Positions 47,391-61,100 of a stretch of DNA of 64,000 nt are shown one piece after another. Origin of the DNA: Prunus persica (taxonomy: Eukaryota; Streptophyta; Magnoliopsida; Rosales; Rosaceae); the NCBI RefSeq assembly GCF_000346465.2, contig NC_034011.1:5454534-5518533 (forward strand). Direction: 5' to 3'. How positions within the stretch are numbered: position 1 is the first letter of the stretch; each line of letters opens with the position of its first letter. Below the pieces are notes generated by a model. That model worked only from the letters and a program-made list of their open reading frames with translations, was not told the origin of the DNA and did not search any database. The position numbers and the translations under genes are program-made.

Positions 47391-50300
47391 TCACGTTGGT
47401 GCATAGATGTCGCCAATGCCCAACTGATCCAGTGAATTGTGGAATGCTTTACTGGAAATTGCCTTTGTCAAAATATCCGCCAATTGATCCTCGGATTTCA
47501 CAAAAGGAAACTGAAACACTTTAGCCTCAAGCTTCTGTTTGATGAAGTGTCGATCCACCTCAACATGTTTAGTACGATCATGTTGAACCGGATTTTGTGC
47601 AATGGCTATAGCAGCCTTGTTGTCACAAAAGAGATTCATTGTGGATGTAGGTTTACACCCAAGTTCAGTAAGCAGCTTTCTTAACCAAAGAAGTTCACAA
47701 ATTCCTTTAGTCATGCCTCTGAACTCGGCTTCTGCACTGGATAAAGCTACTACATTCTGTTTCTTACTCCTCCATGTCACCAAATTACCTCCCACGAATG
47801 TGAAGTAACCCGATGTGGATTTTCTATCTGTTATATTACCTGCCCAATCTGCATCTGAATAACCATCAATATTTAGATGACCATGCTTTGAGAACATAAG
47901 TCCTTTTCCAGGTGCAGACTTCAAATATCTAAGTATCCGAAGAACTGCATTCATGTGGTCTTCACTTGGAGAGTGCATAAATTGACTGACAACACTCACC
48001 GCATAAGCAATGTCTGGTCGAGTATGTGACAAATAGATCAATCTTCCCACTAACCTTTGGTATCTTTCTTTGTTAGTTGGAACTTGATCCGGATATTCTC
48101 CAAGATGATGATTCTGAACAATAGGAGTGTCCGCAGGTTTGCAATCTAGCATTCCTATGTCCGTCAACAAGTCCAAGACATATTTCCTTTGAGAGAGAAA
48201 TATGCCTTGCTGCGATCGAGCCACCTCAATTCCCAAGAAATACTTGAGTCCACCTAGATCCTTCATCTCAAACTCAGTAGCCAAATAGTCTTGTAGCTAT
48301 GATATTTCCTGTTTATCATTCCCAATAATAATCATATCATCAACATAGATTATTAATGCTGTTACCTTCCCTTTTCGATGTTTCAAGAACAAAGTATGAT
48401 CTGAGTTGCACTGTTTGAAACCATTGTTCTTCATTGCCATGGTGAACCGTCCAAACCATGCACGTGGTGACTGTTTCAATCCATACAATGCTTTTCGTAA
48501 CCTGCAAACTGTTCCACTCTGAGTAGTATTATATCCAGGAGGAATGTCCATGTACACCTCCTCCGTGAGTTCGCCATGTAGAAAAGCATTCTTTACATCA
48601 AACTGGTGTAGTGACCAATCCAAATTAGCTGCAAGGGACAATAAGACTCTGACGGTGTTTAACTTTGCAACTGGTGCAAAAGTTTCTTCATAGTCTATAC
48701 CATAGGTCTGTGTGTACCCTTTTGCCACAAGTCTTGCCTTGTATCGCTCGATAGATCCATCTGCATTATGTTTTATAGTGAACACCCATCTACATCCGAT
48801 AGTCTTTTTTCCTCGTGGTATAGTCTCCAATGTCCAAGTCTGATTTTTCTCAAGAGCTTTCATCTCCTCTTTTATAGCTTGGACCCACTTAGGATCTTTC
48901 AATGCTTCAGAGACCTTGGTTGGAATATGGATAGCAGACAACTGATGCACAAAAGCCTTGAGTGGTTCAGACAGCTTCTCAGTGGATACATGATTTGCAA
49001 TTGGATACTTGGATGTCTTGCCAATATCAGGTGAATAACAGTTTGGTGGCTTCCCACGATTTTGCCTGAAAGGTAATTGATATCCAATAGTTTTATCCTC
49101 TAAATGCACAAGTCTAGTAGGAGTATTTACCTCAAAGATATTCTCAGGAGATTGGTTCGTTGGTACTGTTGAATGAGAGGGGGGTCTTCATCTTGTTGTT
49201 CTGAGTTATCAGTAAGAGTATGACTCGAATCAAAAACATCTTCGCAAGGGTTAGGCAATCGATCGTTGTTTGGCAGAGAGCATTCGCGCGTGCCAGACTC
49301 GGGACGATCGATTGTTATTGTTTCTTGGCCGAGAGCAATCTTCGTGCATAGATGAATATCCTCATGTTCCAAGCTGCTCCAATTGAGCTCTTCACTCGGT
49401 ATCTCCCCCTGAAGAGTAGAATTGGATGCTGGGTCATAGAAGAACATATCTGATTCTAGAAAGGTGACATCCAAAGTGACATAGGTTCGCCGGATAGGAG
49501 GGTGATAACATCGGTAGCCTTTCTGATGAGTGGCATAACCCAAAAAAACACAACGCACATGGATCAAGTTTGCTTCGTTGATTTTTGTGGAGATGAACGA
49601 AGGCCACACAGCCAAAAATGCGAGGAGTAAGCACCAAAACAGAGGGCAGAGGCCCGTGTTGCGCGAGCACTTGTAATGGAGTTTTGAAGTTCAAGACCCC
49701 AGATGGCATGCGGTTGATAAGGTGGACAGCAGTGACGACAGCATCATCCCAGTGATGACGAGGAACATGGCCACCAATGAGAAGAGCACGGGCTGTTTCA
49801 AGGAGATGACGATTCTTCCGTTCGGCAACACCATTTTGTTGTGGTGTCTGGGGGCAAGTTGTCTCATGAATAATGCCATGTGTCTGGAAGTAAGTCTGAA
49901 AATCATGATTAACAAATTCTCCACCGTTGTCAGAGTGAAGCATCTGGATTCAAGCATTGAACTGTGTTTCCATCTGTTTGTGAAAGGATTGGAACACGGA
50001 AAATACTTCATTCTTATTTTTCATCAAATAAAGCCATGTCATCCGTGTACAATCATCTATGAATGTGACAAACCAACGAATACCGGAATGAGTAGAAATA
50101 GGTGAGGGTCCCCAAACATCAGAATGAATTAAAGCAAAAGGAATAGTACTTTTATTCATACTTAAAGGATAGGATGCTCTATGACTCTTGGCTAGAATGC
50201 AAGTGTCACATTTAAAATCTGACTCTTAAATACAGAAAACAATTCGGGCAATAAATGTCTCATATAACCAAAAGATGGATGCCCCAAACGTCGATGCCAG

Positions 50301-52027
50301 AGTCAAATTTGTCGGTGCTTGTCATCAGACGGATGCTTTACACGATTGGCAAGTCCCATACTGAAGTCATCCACATAGTACAACCCTCCTCTTTTAGTAC
50401 CACGCCCAATGATCTCCTTGGTGAGAATATCCTGTAGTAAACAAAAATTGGGATAAATTAGGGCACAACAATTTAGTTGTTCAGTTGCCTGACTCACAGA
50501 CATTAATTTATTGGACAAAGATGGAACGAGTAGAGTATTAGAAAGGGACAAAGAAGGTGAAAGGGCAACAGTGCCAGCCCCTGTCACAGGATAGGTAACT
50601 CCATTTGCATTGGCAATACTTGTGCGGCGGGGTGTAGTGGTGTGCAAAAAATCATTCGGATCAAAGGTCATATGATCAGTAGCGCCAGAATCAATTATCC
50701 AACCAGTAGTATCTCGTAGATCAGAAGTATGAAATGCATAACCACAGTTACCTGAGACATCTGGAAGCGCGGGACTATCAGGAGGATCTACCTGCGGGAA
50801 CAAGGCTAATGGGGGTTCGGTAGAGACAAAAGCAGCACGGCCAGAATTACTAGCAGTTTCTGTGAGCTTGCTAGCGCGGAGGTCCTCCTACCAATCAGGA
50901 TAACCATTTAGCTTAAAACAGGTGTCACGGGTATGTTTGAGGTTGCCACCGTGCGTGCAACCACTTCCATCAGTCGGAGCCTTAGGACGGGAAGGTGGGA
51001 TGGTTTTAGGAAGTGGCGCACCAGCAGCAGTAGCATATGACTGGATCTGAAGGTGGGTTGCAGTAGAGGAATTATGGGGCTGTCCGGCACGAGTAGGGGG
51101 ACCTGATCGAGGGGCACTCTTGGCCGCTAAGCCAGCACCAGTGGCTCGATCGGATGAACCCATCATCACTGCTTGTCGAACATCTTCACGGCGAACATAA
51201 GCATAAGCTTGGTCAACAGTAGGGAATGAAGTCATGTGAAGAACATCACTTCGGGCCTTATCAAGACGATCATCAAGGCCATCCAAAAATATGTAAACTC
51301 GATCTTCCTGCAGAATATCATTATAGCGCTTGATATCACTTTCATACTCCATCATATTTGGACGGCGAAAATCAATTTCTCTCCATAAGCTTTGGAGAGT
51401 ATTGTAATAGGTTTCAATGGAACCACCAGCTTGTCGTATACGAGAGACTCGTCGTTTCAGATCATAAACTTGAGAAGTGTCAGTGCCATCATAGTAAGTT
51501 GTGGCAATTGCATCCCACACTGCTTTTGCCGTTGAAAATCGAATGAAATTGCCAATCAAGCTCTGCTCCAGAGAATTGATAAGTCATCCCTTCACAATAG
51601 AGTTCTCGGTGCGCCAGCGAGGAAACGTTGGAGCAGTCGAAGGAGGTTGCGGAAGATCGCCATTAATATATCCCAATTTGTCTTTGCCGGAGATATACAA
51701 CTCTACAACTTGGGACCATAGGGCATAGTTGGTGCCATCCAACTTTATGTCAATCTGTGCAGCGGAAGCTTCATAGGTAATTGTCGTCGGAATCGTTGTC
51801 TGATTCGGGTTCAAGGTCGTCGTCTGATTCAAGGTTGGGGTCGTCGTCTGAGTCGAGGTCAGGGTCGTCTTGGTAGGATCCTGATTTAGGATCAATTTCG
51901 AGGTCTGAGTCTGCATCTGCATTAGTTGAGCCACCTGGGCACTCAACTCGGCTATGGTTGGTTGAGAAGGAGAGGAGGAAGCAGTGGTGCTACCGCCATG
52001 AGGATTAGAAGAGTCATCCTCCCCCAT
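47391..52027 (-). pseudogene. Element B gag-pol, lightly damaged
   Basis: gag starts at 52027 (MGEDDSSNPHGGSTTASSSP) and includes LDGTNYALWSQVVELYISGK and a UBN2-type capsid. A TGA at about 51581-51583 replaces a conserved Trp, and another stop follows NGYPDW near 50888. The zinc knuckle reads CTHGGNLKHTRDTC, with Gly in place of the second Cys. Protease DSGATDHMTF, integrase D and E motifs (HSDNGGEF, NGVAERKN) and RT YVDD are all present. Further lesions: a stop near 49950, frameshifts near 49555 and 49185, and a TAG at 48294-48296 before LQDYLATEFE (written DYLATEFE in element A without the stop). RNase H closes at 47391. Unlikely to be autonomous. Confidence 0.9.
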
Positions 52028-52075
52028 GGTGGCGGCTAGGGTTTAGAAACTAGAGTCAGCAATCCCAAGATCGCC

Positions 52076-52087
52076 GCTCTGATACCA
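52076..52087 (-). other. Element B primer-binding site (initiator tRNA-Met)
   Basis: TGGTATCAGAGC on the minus strand, directly beside the 5' LTR. Confidence 0.9.
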
Positions 52088-52321
52088 TGCTAAAATATGA
52101 AAACTATGAGAGAATATTTGTTTGTGGGAATTTTTTGTGTATTCTTCTCCTTGTAGGAGGTCATATTTATAAAACAACAAAACCTGAATGGGCAAGTAAA
52201 TAATAAATTCCTAAATCCATTTACAGTAGGAAATCAGGAATTAAAGTAAATCAATTACAATTATAATAGGAATTCTTAGTGTGTAAGGAAAGTAAGTCAA
52301 TATCCACAAGTCACGCCAACA
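52088..52321 (-). repeat. Element B 5' LTR
   Basis: 234 bp, nearly identical to 47150-47383. Confidence 0.95.
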
Positions 52322-52326
52322 CATTC

Positions 52327-55300
52327 CAGATGCTTTGTATTCATCTAACTCCAGAAGGAATCTGTTGAGTTTCAAAGATATACGTTTGAATGGCTACCAT
52401 GTTGAAACAAAGAAAGAGAAAAACATGGAATATCTTTGCATTACCTCCAGTGATACCCAAAAGCGTATACTGGAGAGGCTTTGTGCGCTCTCATCAGGGT
52501 TGTATTATACAACCATACGGACAATTGAGGCACATAGTGTCATGGACCAAGAGTCCATTGACTCAAATGCTTTTAAGCTTTGGCATGACAGGTTGGGTCA
52601 TCCTGGATCCACCATGATGCGCAGAATCATCACCAACTCTAAAGGACATCCCTTGTTGACTAAACACATTATGTTATCAAGTGACATCTTTTGCCAAGCT
52701 TGTTCACAAGGGAAGTTGGTGATCAGAACATCACAACCGAAGGTTGATGTTGAGTCTCCATCATTTTTGCAGAGAATTCAAGGGGACATTTGTGGACCTA
52801 TTCATCCTCCATGTGGACCATTTCGGTACTTTATGGTCATGGTGGACGCATCTACTCGATGGTCACATGTTTGTCTTTTGTCTACTCGGAATATGGCATT
52901 TGCTAGACTTTTGGCTCAAATAATTAAATTACGAGCTCAATTCCCAGATTATCTCATTAAGTCAATCAAACTCGATAATGCTGGTGAATTTACATCTCAA
53001 ACTTTTGATGACTACTGCATGTCACTAGGCATTGACATTGAACACCCTGTTCCCCATGTGCATACTCAAAATGGCTTGGCAGAAGCTTTAATTAAGCGCC
53101 TTCAGTTGATAGCACACACTTTGCTAATGAAAACAAAGTTGCCAGTTTCTGCTTGGGGATATGCCATTTTACATGCAGCATCACTTGTGCGATTGAGGCC
53201 CGTCGCCAACAATCAATATTCTCCAATACAACTCGTATTGGGGAATCAACCAAACATTTCACATTTAAGAATTTTTGGGTGTGCGGTATATGTGCCCATT
53301 GCACCACCGCAACGTACTAAAATGGGCCCTCAACGCAGATTGGAAAATTATGTTGGTTTTGATTCACCATCTATCATCAGATATCTGGAACCCCTGACGG
53401 GTGATATTTTTGCCGCACGGTTTGCGGATTGCCATTTTGATGAGACAATCTTCCCATCATTAGGTAGAGAAAAATCTGTGTCTAAAGAACAAGGCAAACT
53501 CATTCCTGAAAAACGACATGAATTATCATGGAATGTATCCACATTGTCTCATCTCGATCCTCATACTGCTCAATGCGAAAACGAAGTGAGAAGGATCGTT
53601 CACCTCCAAAGTATTGCAAATCAGATGCCAGATGCATTTAACGATGCAGCAAATGTGACGAAATCTCATATCCCAGCTGCAAATGCACCCGCACGGATTG
53701 ATGTCCATAATGGACAAGGCAATGTGCCAGCAAATGGTTAATCTGTTGCACGCCTGAAGCGTGGCAGACCACTAGGCTCAAAGGATTCAGTTCCTCGAAA
53801 GAGGAAGTTGATGGACAAAATGAATCCAAATGAAATAAATAGAGAGCCCACAATTCATAATTCAAATGCCCCCAAAGAGGGACAAGTACTTCCTGAAAAG
53901 GAAAACGTCGTTGGTGAGACAAGTGCCCCTGGAGTGGCAACTGTACCTGAAAGTCAAGAAATCTCCATAAATTATGCGTCCACTGATGAATTGTGGAGTA
54001 GAAATGAGATGATCATCGATGATATATTTGCATTCTCAGTGGCTGCTGAGATCATAAAAGATGATGATATTGAGCCATGCTCTATTAATGAATGTACACA
54101 GAGGCAAGATTGGCCCAAGTGGAAAGATGCAATCCAGGCAGAATTAAATTCTTTGGAAAAAAGGAGTGTTTTTGGACATATTATTCCAACTCCACCCAAT
54201 GTGAACCCTGTAGGTTACAAGTGGGTATTTACAAGAAAGCACAATGAGAAAAATGAGATCTCAAGGTATAAAGCGTGACTCGTTGCGCAAGGTTTTTCAC
54301 AAAGGTCTGGAATTGATTATGTGGAAACGTACTCTCCAGTAATGGACACAATTACATTCCGTTACTTAATAAGTTTGGCGGTTTCAGAAAAACTTGAAAT
54401 GAGACTCATGGATGTCATTACTGCATATCTGTATGGAGAATTGGATACATATATATACATGAAAGTTCCAGAAGGATTTAAGCTGCCTGAAGCAGCCAGA
54501 AATGAACCACGGGGCATATTCTCAGTTAAATTGAGAAGATCATTATATGGGCTAAAATAATCTGGACGAATGTGGTACAATCGTCTCAGTAAGTATTTAC
54601 TGAAAGAAGGATACACAAATGATCCTATTTGCCCATGTGTGTTTATTAAGAAATCAGAGTCTGGATTTGCGATAGTGGCAGTATATGTCGACGACATGAA
54701 TCTGATTGGAACTTCTGAAGAGCTTCAAAAGACTGCTGATTATCTCAAACGTGAATTTGAGATGAAAGACCTTGGAAAGACAAAATATTGTCTTGGCTTG
54801 CAGATTGAGCATAGTGCTAATGGAATTTTGGTGCATCAATCAACTTATACTGAAAAAGTATTGAAACGGTTTGGCATGGATAAAGCCCATCCACTTAGCA
54901 CTCCAATGGTCGTTCGGTCGATTGACACTAAGAAAGACCCATATCGTCCAAAAGGGGATGATGAAATGGTCCTTGGTCCAGAAGTACCATATCTTAATAC
55001 AATAGGTGCTTTATTGTACCTGGCACAATGTACCAGACCAGACATATCATTTTCAGTAAATCTGTTAGCAAGGTACAGTTCTGCTCCAACAAGGCGACAT
55101 TGGACCGGCATCAAACATGTTCTACGATACCTTCGTGGGACAACAGACATGGGCTTATTCTATTCCAGTGAATCGACCAACGCCCAGAGTATTGTTGGTT
55201 ATGCAGATGCAGGATATCTCTCTGATCCACATCAAGGACGATCACAGACTGGGTATGTATTTACATGCGGAGGAACTGCAATCTCATGGCGCTCAACGAA

Positions 55301-55733
55301 ACAAACACTAGTGGCCACATCTTCCAATCACTCAGAAATACTTGCCTTCCATGAAGCCAGTCGTGAATGCGTTTGGTTAAGGTCGGTGATCCATCACATC
55401 CGAAGCACGTGTGCCCTACCCTCAGCAACAGACACTCTAACAATCCTGAATGAGGACAATGCAGCTTGTATTGCTCAGATCACAAGAGGGTATATCAAGG
55501 GTGACAGGACTAAACACATATCACCAAAGTTTTTCTATACACACGAGCTCCAGAAGAGTCAAGAAATCAAAGTCAGACAAATCCGCTCAAGCGATAACCT
55601 GGCAGATCTCTTCACTAAATCATTGCCGAAATGTACATTCCAAAAGTTAGTGCATGACATCGGATTACGACAACTTTGCAAGAAATCAAGTTGGAGCATG
55701 CAAAATCAGGGGGAGCATTCAAGAGTCATCTAA
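52327..55733 (+). pseudogene. Element C pol continuation (integrase, RT, RNase H)
   Basis: The frame resumes after element B. Integrase has LWHDRLGHPG, a C-x2-C pair (CQAC), and D, D, E residues in GDICGP, LDNAGEF and NGLAEALIK. A TAA at about 53740 follows PANG; an RT frame runs 53808-54278 and ends in TGA where Arg of a conserved K-A-R-L-V-A stretch is expected; 54321-54560 ends in TAA where a Gln of L-K-Q-S-G is expected. 54570-55733 holds RT YVDD (VYVDDMNLIG) and RNase H (GYADAGYLSD to the end). The inner stops look like single C-to-T changes of CGA or CAA codons. Confidence 0.88.
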
Positions 55734-55838
55734 CACAGGATATATGCGCGTTGTACTCTTTTTCCTTCGACTAGGGTTTTTCCTAGCAAGGTTTTAATGA
55801 GGCAACCAATCTAGGGACATGTGGTCTTCAAGGGGGAG

Positions 55839-56191
55839 TGTTGTAAATAATATTGGTGAAGCCCACATAAAGAGAAATGATGGAAGAAAAATGATCGTAT
55901 TGAGTATGGTGGTCAAAAGGAGAAATGATGGTGTTAGAAAAGAAGGAAGATTAGTCAAAAGATGAAATCATTATGTTGGGAATATTAGTCTATAAATAGG
56001 CTCGCTCATTCACTTGTAAAACACACCAAAAAGATGAGAGAAAGAGAAAGAGTCAGAGTCAGAGAGAAGAGAAAGAGTGGAGTCTATCTGAGGAGAAATT
56101 CTGTCAGTGTAAACACTACAAAGAGAAATATAATTTCACTCCCAATATTACAGTGGTACTTCTCATCACTGATTATTCTAGTTTTATAACA
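55839..56191 (+). repeat. Element C 3' LTR
   Basis: 353 bp; about ten mismatches to 44420-44772; followed by the target duplication ACTTA. Confidence 0.93.
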
Positions 56192-56196
56192 ACTTA

Positions 56197-57111
56197 GAAT
56201 TTTAGTTGCAGAGGAAAATATTTTTTAACCATTTGAGCTACAAGCTCTTTGTAATTTAATAATTGTTTAAAAGACCAAAAGGGTAGGTTTCGACCTAAAT
56301 GGATATCATATAGTCAGAAACCCAACATTTGGCAACCTTATTATTACAGATTTTCGAAATGAAACCTTGATCTAGTTTGGTTATCTGCGACATAGTGTCT
56401 CTTGGTTGCAGGCTACTCGCAATGTTTTTGTTCAGCTCGTTCTTATAGCGGAAGGTTGAGTACTTCATGGAGGCCTGATTTGGGTGGTTATGTCATTTCA
56501 CGTAGTACTGTTCTTAATCACTCTTAAGGCAAAGCTTAAGCATGTTTTCGAAGAAGCGTATCTCTCACAAGTCTGTAAGTAGCCAAGTACCTTCTTTTTT
56601 TTGGGGGGTAAGGAGCACTAATTAAGGGGAAAAAAAAAGGGCAATGGAAAACGAGAAGAAACTTAAAGTTCATAAGAAGAGTAATGAGCCACAATCACAA
56701 GACGACTGCAAATAAATTTGATTCATTAGATTAAAAGCTTTGCCTGGAAAAAGTTACATTTCACTCATTACAACTTAATTAAATTGTGGTCAAGGCCTGA
56801 TTAAGAGCTAGTTTAAACTGAACAACATAATGACTATTAACAATTCATGTAACCAAGTTTAATACTTAAGTGGCCAGACATCCCTAGGTCAATTTTACAA
56901 AGACACAGGTTGGATCAAGCACAAAACCAGGTCAGAAAATCTATAAACAAGAATTAAGAAATTGGACAAAATGAATATAAATGGAATGGAGACAGGATTA
57001 AGATGGCACATCAAGTACAACCTCATGGAGTGATTGACAAAATCCAGAGGTAACTTCTGTCCGGAAAGTGTACAAGTCTCAGTCTCTGTTAGCTGTCACT
57101 TGAAATCATCT
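56197..57111. other. Intergenic and probable CYCA2 3' UTR
   Basis: AT-rich. The part near 57111 is likely the 3' UTR of the minus-strand cyclin. No other gene seen. Confidence 0.5.
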
Positions 57112-58095
57112 TCAAAATAGTGTTTCAAGGAGTTTTGGGGATGACAAACCCGCTACGGATTTAAACTGCCACAACGAAAACCACCTCATTAATAGAAAAT
57201 TCAGTGTCCCAGTTGTGGTATAATGAAAAAATTCTACTGATTTTAGAAAGGTTTATAGTAAACAGTTTCTTTATACTCTTGCTCTTTGATACCTTTTGGT
57301 GCCTATACTTCATGCGTACAGCACTCAGAGGACAACCATTGGTGTTCAACTGTAAATCTTGCAGAGCAAGAACTGTGATCTTCAAATCCAATGGCGTGTA
57401 ACGGGTATAGTGTTCTAGTATTGGATTCTGTTAGAGTTACAACTGAAGTCATATTTCCAGTATATAATCAACATGCAGAAGAAAATAATGAAACGCCAAG
57501 GAAGAAAAGACAAACCCATGGATGGCTGGACTGATCTAAGGTCCATTTGGAAAGAAAAACAGCTGATGCAGCAATGACGGAAGGAAGGAAATTCAAGAAG
57601 CTATAGTCAACCAAAGTTAGTTCAGCAAGATAATTGGCCAAGTACTCCAGTTCAAGGCTAGGAGTCTGCAAAAATTTTGTTATTACATATGTAAGTCGTT
57701 CTTCAAACCGAAGGTCAAAACAAAAAGAGCATGGTATCTGCAAACCAAGGCCAAAAGCAACTTTAACTAATCAAGTTACCTTATAAGAAGCTTGTGCTGC
57801 TCGAAGAAATCTCCTGAAAATGAAGGCGCATTAGCAATATTCAATAGCATATTGAAACTATCAATAAAGGAAACTGATACCATATAGGCAAGATGTACCT
57901 GAGGAAAGTTTTAGTTGTTGGTGCAAAAAGTTGAAACCCAAAATACTTCAATACTTGACTCTCCATTTTCAATACCTGCCATTTTTATTTATTCAGGAAG
58001 GCAATAAAAAGAATTTTAACAGGCAAGAATAAATTGGAACCTTAAGGATGTCACTAACATACACATACAAGTCCTGCCTCAGGTTTCCAGTTTTC

Positions 58096-58138
<43 letters not shown>

Positions 58139-61100
58139 GCGCAGTTAAAGATTTTTTTTCATAAACTTCAGACCCATGACACGGAAATAAAAGGCATCCT
58201 GCCTTCTTTGTATTTATAACAGGGAGACAAAAGAACTCTTAAAATGAAATTACTCGCTTTGAAGTCGTAAACTCCTCATTTTCATTTCATCTATTTATGT
58301 GCAGAGGCAGGCATCATACTAGTTTAGGAGCATCCCCTAGCAAGCATGCACTTACTTAGAACTCACATGGCTAACTCTTAAGATTTTTCTCATCAGTATC
58401 TAAACTCATAGTAATCTAACCAGTATTGGAATAAGAACGGGCAATCACATACCTCCTCTTTCGAGTAAGTGTTGTCTGTCATGAAACAAAGTTCTTCCAC
58501 ACGCGGTGCACAAATTTCTTCATATTTCCTTAAAAATAATAAACAGAGAAGACAACCACATTAGCAATCACATTAAACAACATTCTGATAGATACTATGT
58601 TCTGTAAAATGCATTTGAATGAACCCTTGAAACTTCTAACTTTACAATCACTTGCAAGAGATTCATAACTGAATTAAATTTATCGGATCCTAATACAGTC
58701 TTTAAATCTTCAACAATTAAAGATTAATCTTATTGTGCCGGTAAACTCAGATGATGTCCATATTAGACAATAATGTGGTCTTTTGGTAAAGGTTTCTTCT
58801 TCCCCATTTAATGGTCCTTGATCGAAAGGAAACAGGCAATATTGAAGAAACTAATCTGCAATTTAAGGTGATACTATATTAATGAATATTGTTCAAAATT
58901 GCACTAGCCAAGTCAATTGTTGCCCAAATGTGTCCACGCCAAGCATATTCCGTTGATAAAGCATGTTGGGCAATTTCAATACAAATTTCTTCTGACTTCT
59001 GGGTGACCAAGGATCCAAAGAAAACCAACAACGTTGTACATTCACTTCTCAACATCAAACAGCGACAGACAATATTGGACTTATTTATGTTTCCATCTTT
59101 TCAACTGCTAAGATCCGGACTTACCCATAACAGTGATATTGCATCAAATAAAATCACTATTATCAAGAGAATTCGCCTTATCCATAGTTTTGACAACTAA
59201 AATACCCTGTTAATAGCTCTACATCATAAGTTCTAATCAAGCAATGCAGTTACCCCCTACTACAGGTATGAAAGCTTACGAGGCAATTAGCATGCAAGTG
59301 ATGCCAAGCAATTGAAGTCTAGTCCTTTCAGTGTAATTATGACAGAGAAACCAATCGATGAGATAGACTGTGAGGTAAAGCGTATCTGCCACCAACTTAT
59401 ATTCCTCTGACACCTGAAACCAAAGATTATTTGGATCAAATTACTTCTATTAGTATTCACACGTTTTATATAAAACACAATAGAGCATTTCATCATTGAA
59501 CGGAAAAATAAGAAGCGTCACTGTGTACAGCTCTTCTTTAGATATAAGACTTATTGTGCAAGTTGTATATAAATGTGATTGAGCAAATCATCAGTGAAGA
59601 AAAATTACAATATAAAACCGAGACAAAACAATCTTAGAAGCAGGATAGCAATATCAGTTAAAAGTCTAAACGTGCCATCTCATTTAATGCTGAACATTTC
59701 ATAACATGATTCTAAAAGTGAAATCATAGGCATTGTAAGGGATGTTTAACTTCACATTATAGGACAAAAACCAGCCATAATTTAAAAAAGACTGTTAGAA
59801 AACAGTCCTCAGTTACCTTCCAGTATTTCATTAGACAATTATTGAGCCAAAAACTTGCAGTATATGCCAGGGAACTTGTTTCTTTTCATTATACAACTAT
59901 TAGGGTTATCCTTGATAAATCAAGAGGAAGAGTGACATAAATGCCATTGATATAATACTAGCATATGTTCATACCATTCTGATAAAGACACAATGTGGGG
60001 CAAATTCCGGAGCAAGATGCGAAGTTTTGACCAAGATTAACTTGCATTGTATGAAGATTGAAATTCACAGTTCAATCCATAAAGATGAATTTGAAATATC
60101 CAATATGAATATATTCTACATGGTACAAAACGACAGGAATATCCTCACTAATATAAAGGGACATCACATAGCTACATAAACTACAACCTATATTTTCCCA
60201 CTTAATCAGATACATGAGCTATGTGACTATGAAATTAGAACTAATAGGTAAAGGAACCATGCAAACCTCTACAAGCCAATCAATTAAAATCCCTCTCATA
60301 CTTTTGGTGATATCTTGCTGTATTGTTTCCATAAAAGTAGCATTTGGCCTTCGGTCAAGCTGTCAAAACAAAATTTTGTAGCCAATTGTCACACAAAGGA
60401 ACAGAGGATAGAAAGATGAAAGCTCATAGTTTAGAAACCTGAAGTAGGAACCAGCACTGATTGCACTCTCTGTGCTGGAAACAAAATGAGTGCAAAAAGA
60501 ATAGGTTTTTTATTTTTGCTTGCACAAGGAATAGCACGACCATATAGCTGTGTAGCTTAGTATCACATTATCATTCACTATCAAGCAATGAGTTATGTTT
60601 TTAATTAGTAAAAACTCATGACAGACAAGTATGCATACCAGAACAACAGCATCATATGAGAAAAAGCTTGGACAGACCAGAAAAAGAGTAGCCTCAAAAT
60701 GGAATCCTTTACGAGAATACTTTGTTCCTTTATAAAGATGAGATATATACAAGTTCACTTCCGGATACAGCTTAATAAAGGCAGTCCATCTGAGTAATTA
60801 TCAGACTTGGACATAAGAAACAGAAATTTGTTATACATGTTTTTGGTATTAAAGATGTAGTTGCAACCCGTGCCACTTGAATGCACCATGGTCACTTCCA
60901 ACAGCATCTAACATAGTATTCATTTGTTATTTAAAGTTTTTATAAGAATCCAGTCATGTCCCTTTTGCATCTGTAGGACAGTATGGAAAGAAACAAGTTC
61001 TAACATTCTTTATGGCTGATCAGTCACAAAAATAAAAAGGCTGGAAGAAGAAAAACGGTTTTAACCTTTACTAGACATTCCTCTAAACAAAATAATGTTG

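Larger units (their letters stand above)
47150..52321 (-). mobile_element. Copia element B, inserted in element C
   Basis: Two 234-bp LTRs (47150-47383 and 52088-52321) differ at about three positions. The target duplication is CATTC (47145-47149, 52322-52326). Read on the minus strand, the primer-binding site TGGTATCAGAGC (52087-52076) follows the 5' LTR, and CCCCCTC at about 47385-47391 is the complement of the purine tract. It is the same family as element A but keeps the gag capsid region. The insertion splits the element C polyprotein between PNGTILSI and PDALYSSN. Confidence 0.95.
44420..56191 (+). mobile_element. Copia element C (outer, interrupted by element B)
   Basis: Two 353-bp LTRs (44420-44772 and 55839-56191) start TGTTGTAAAT and end TATAACA, with the 5-bp target duplication ACTTA (44415-44419, 56192-56196). 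About ten differences between LTRs are seen by eye, many more than for elements A and B. A purine tract (AAGGGGGAG) precedes the 3' LTR. Without the inner element and its extra 5 bp it is about 6.6 kb. Gene order is gag, protease, integrase, RT, RNase H. Coding frames hold several stops and shifts. The sequence after the 5' LTR (CGTTATCAGCACG) is the probable primer-binding site and is not the usual initiator tRNA-Met type. Confidence 0.93.

Noticed and set aside
57468..57743. 91-aa minus-strand frame as a stand-alone gene
   Set aside because: Its useful part is CYCA2 exon 9 (57665-57516); the rest is intron.
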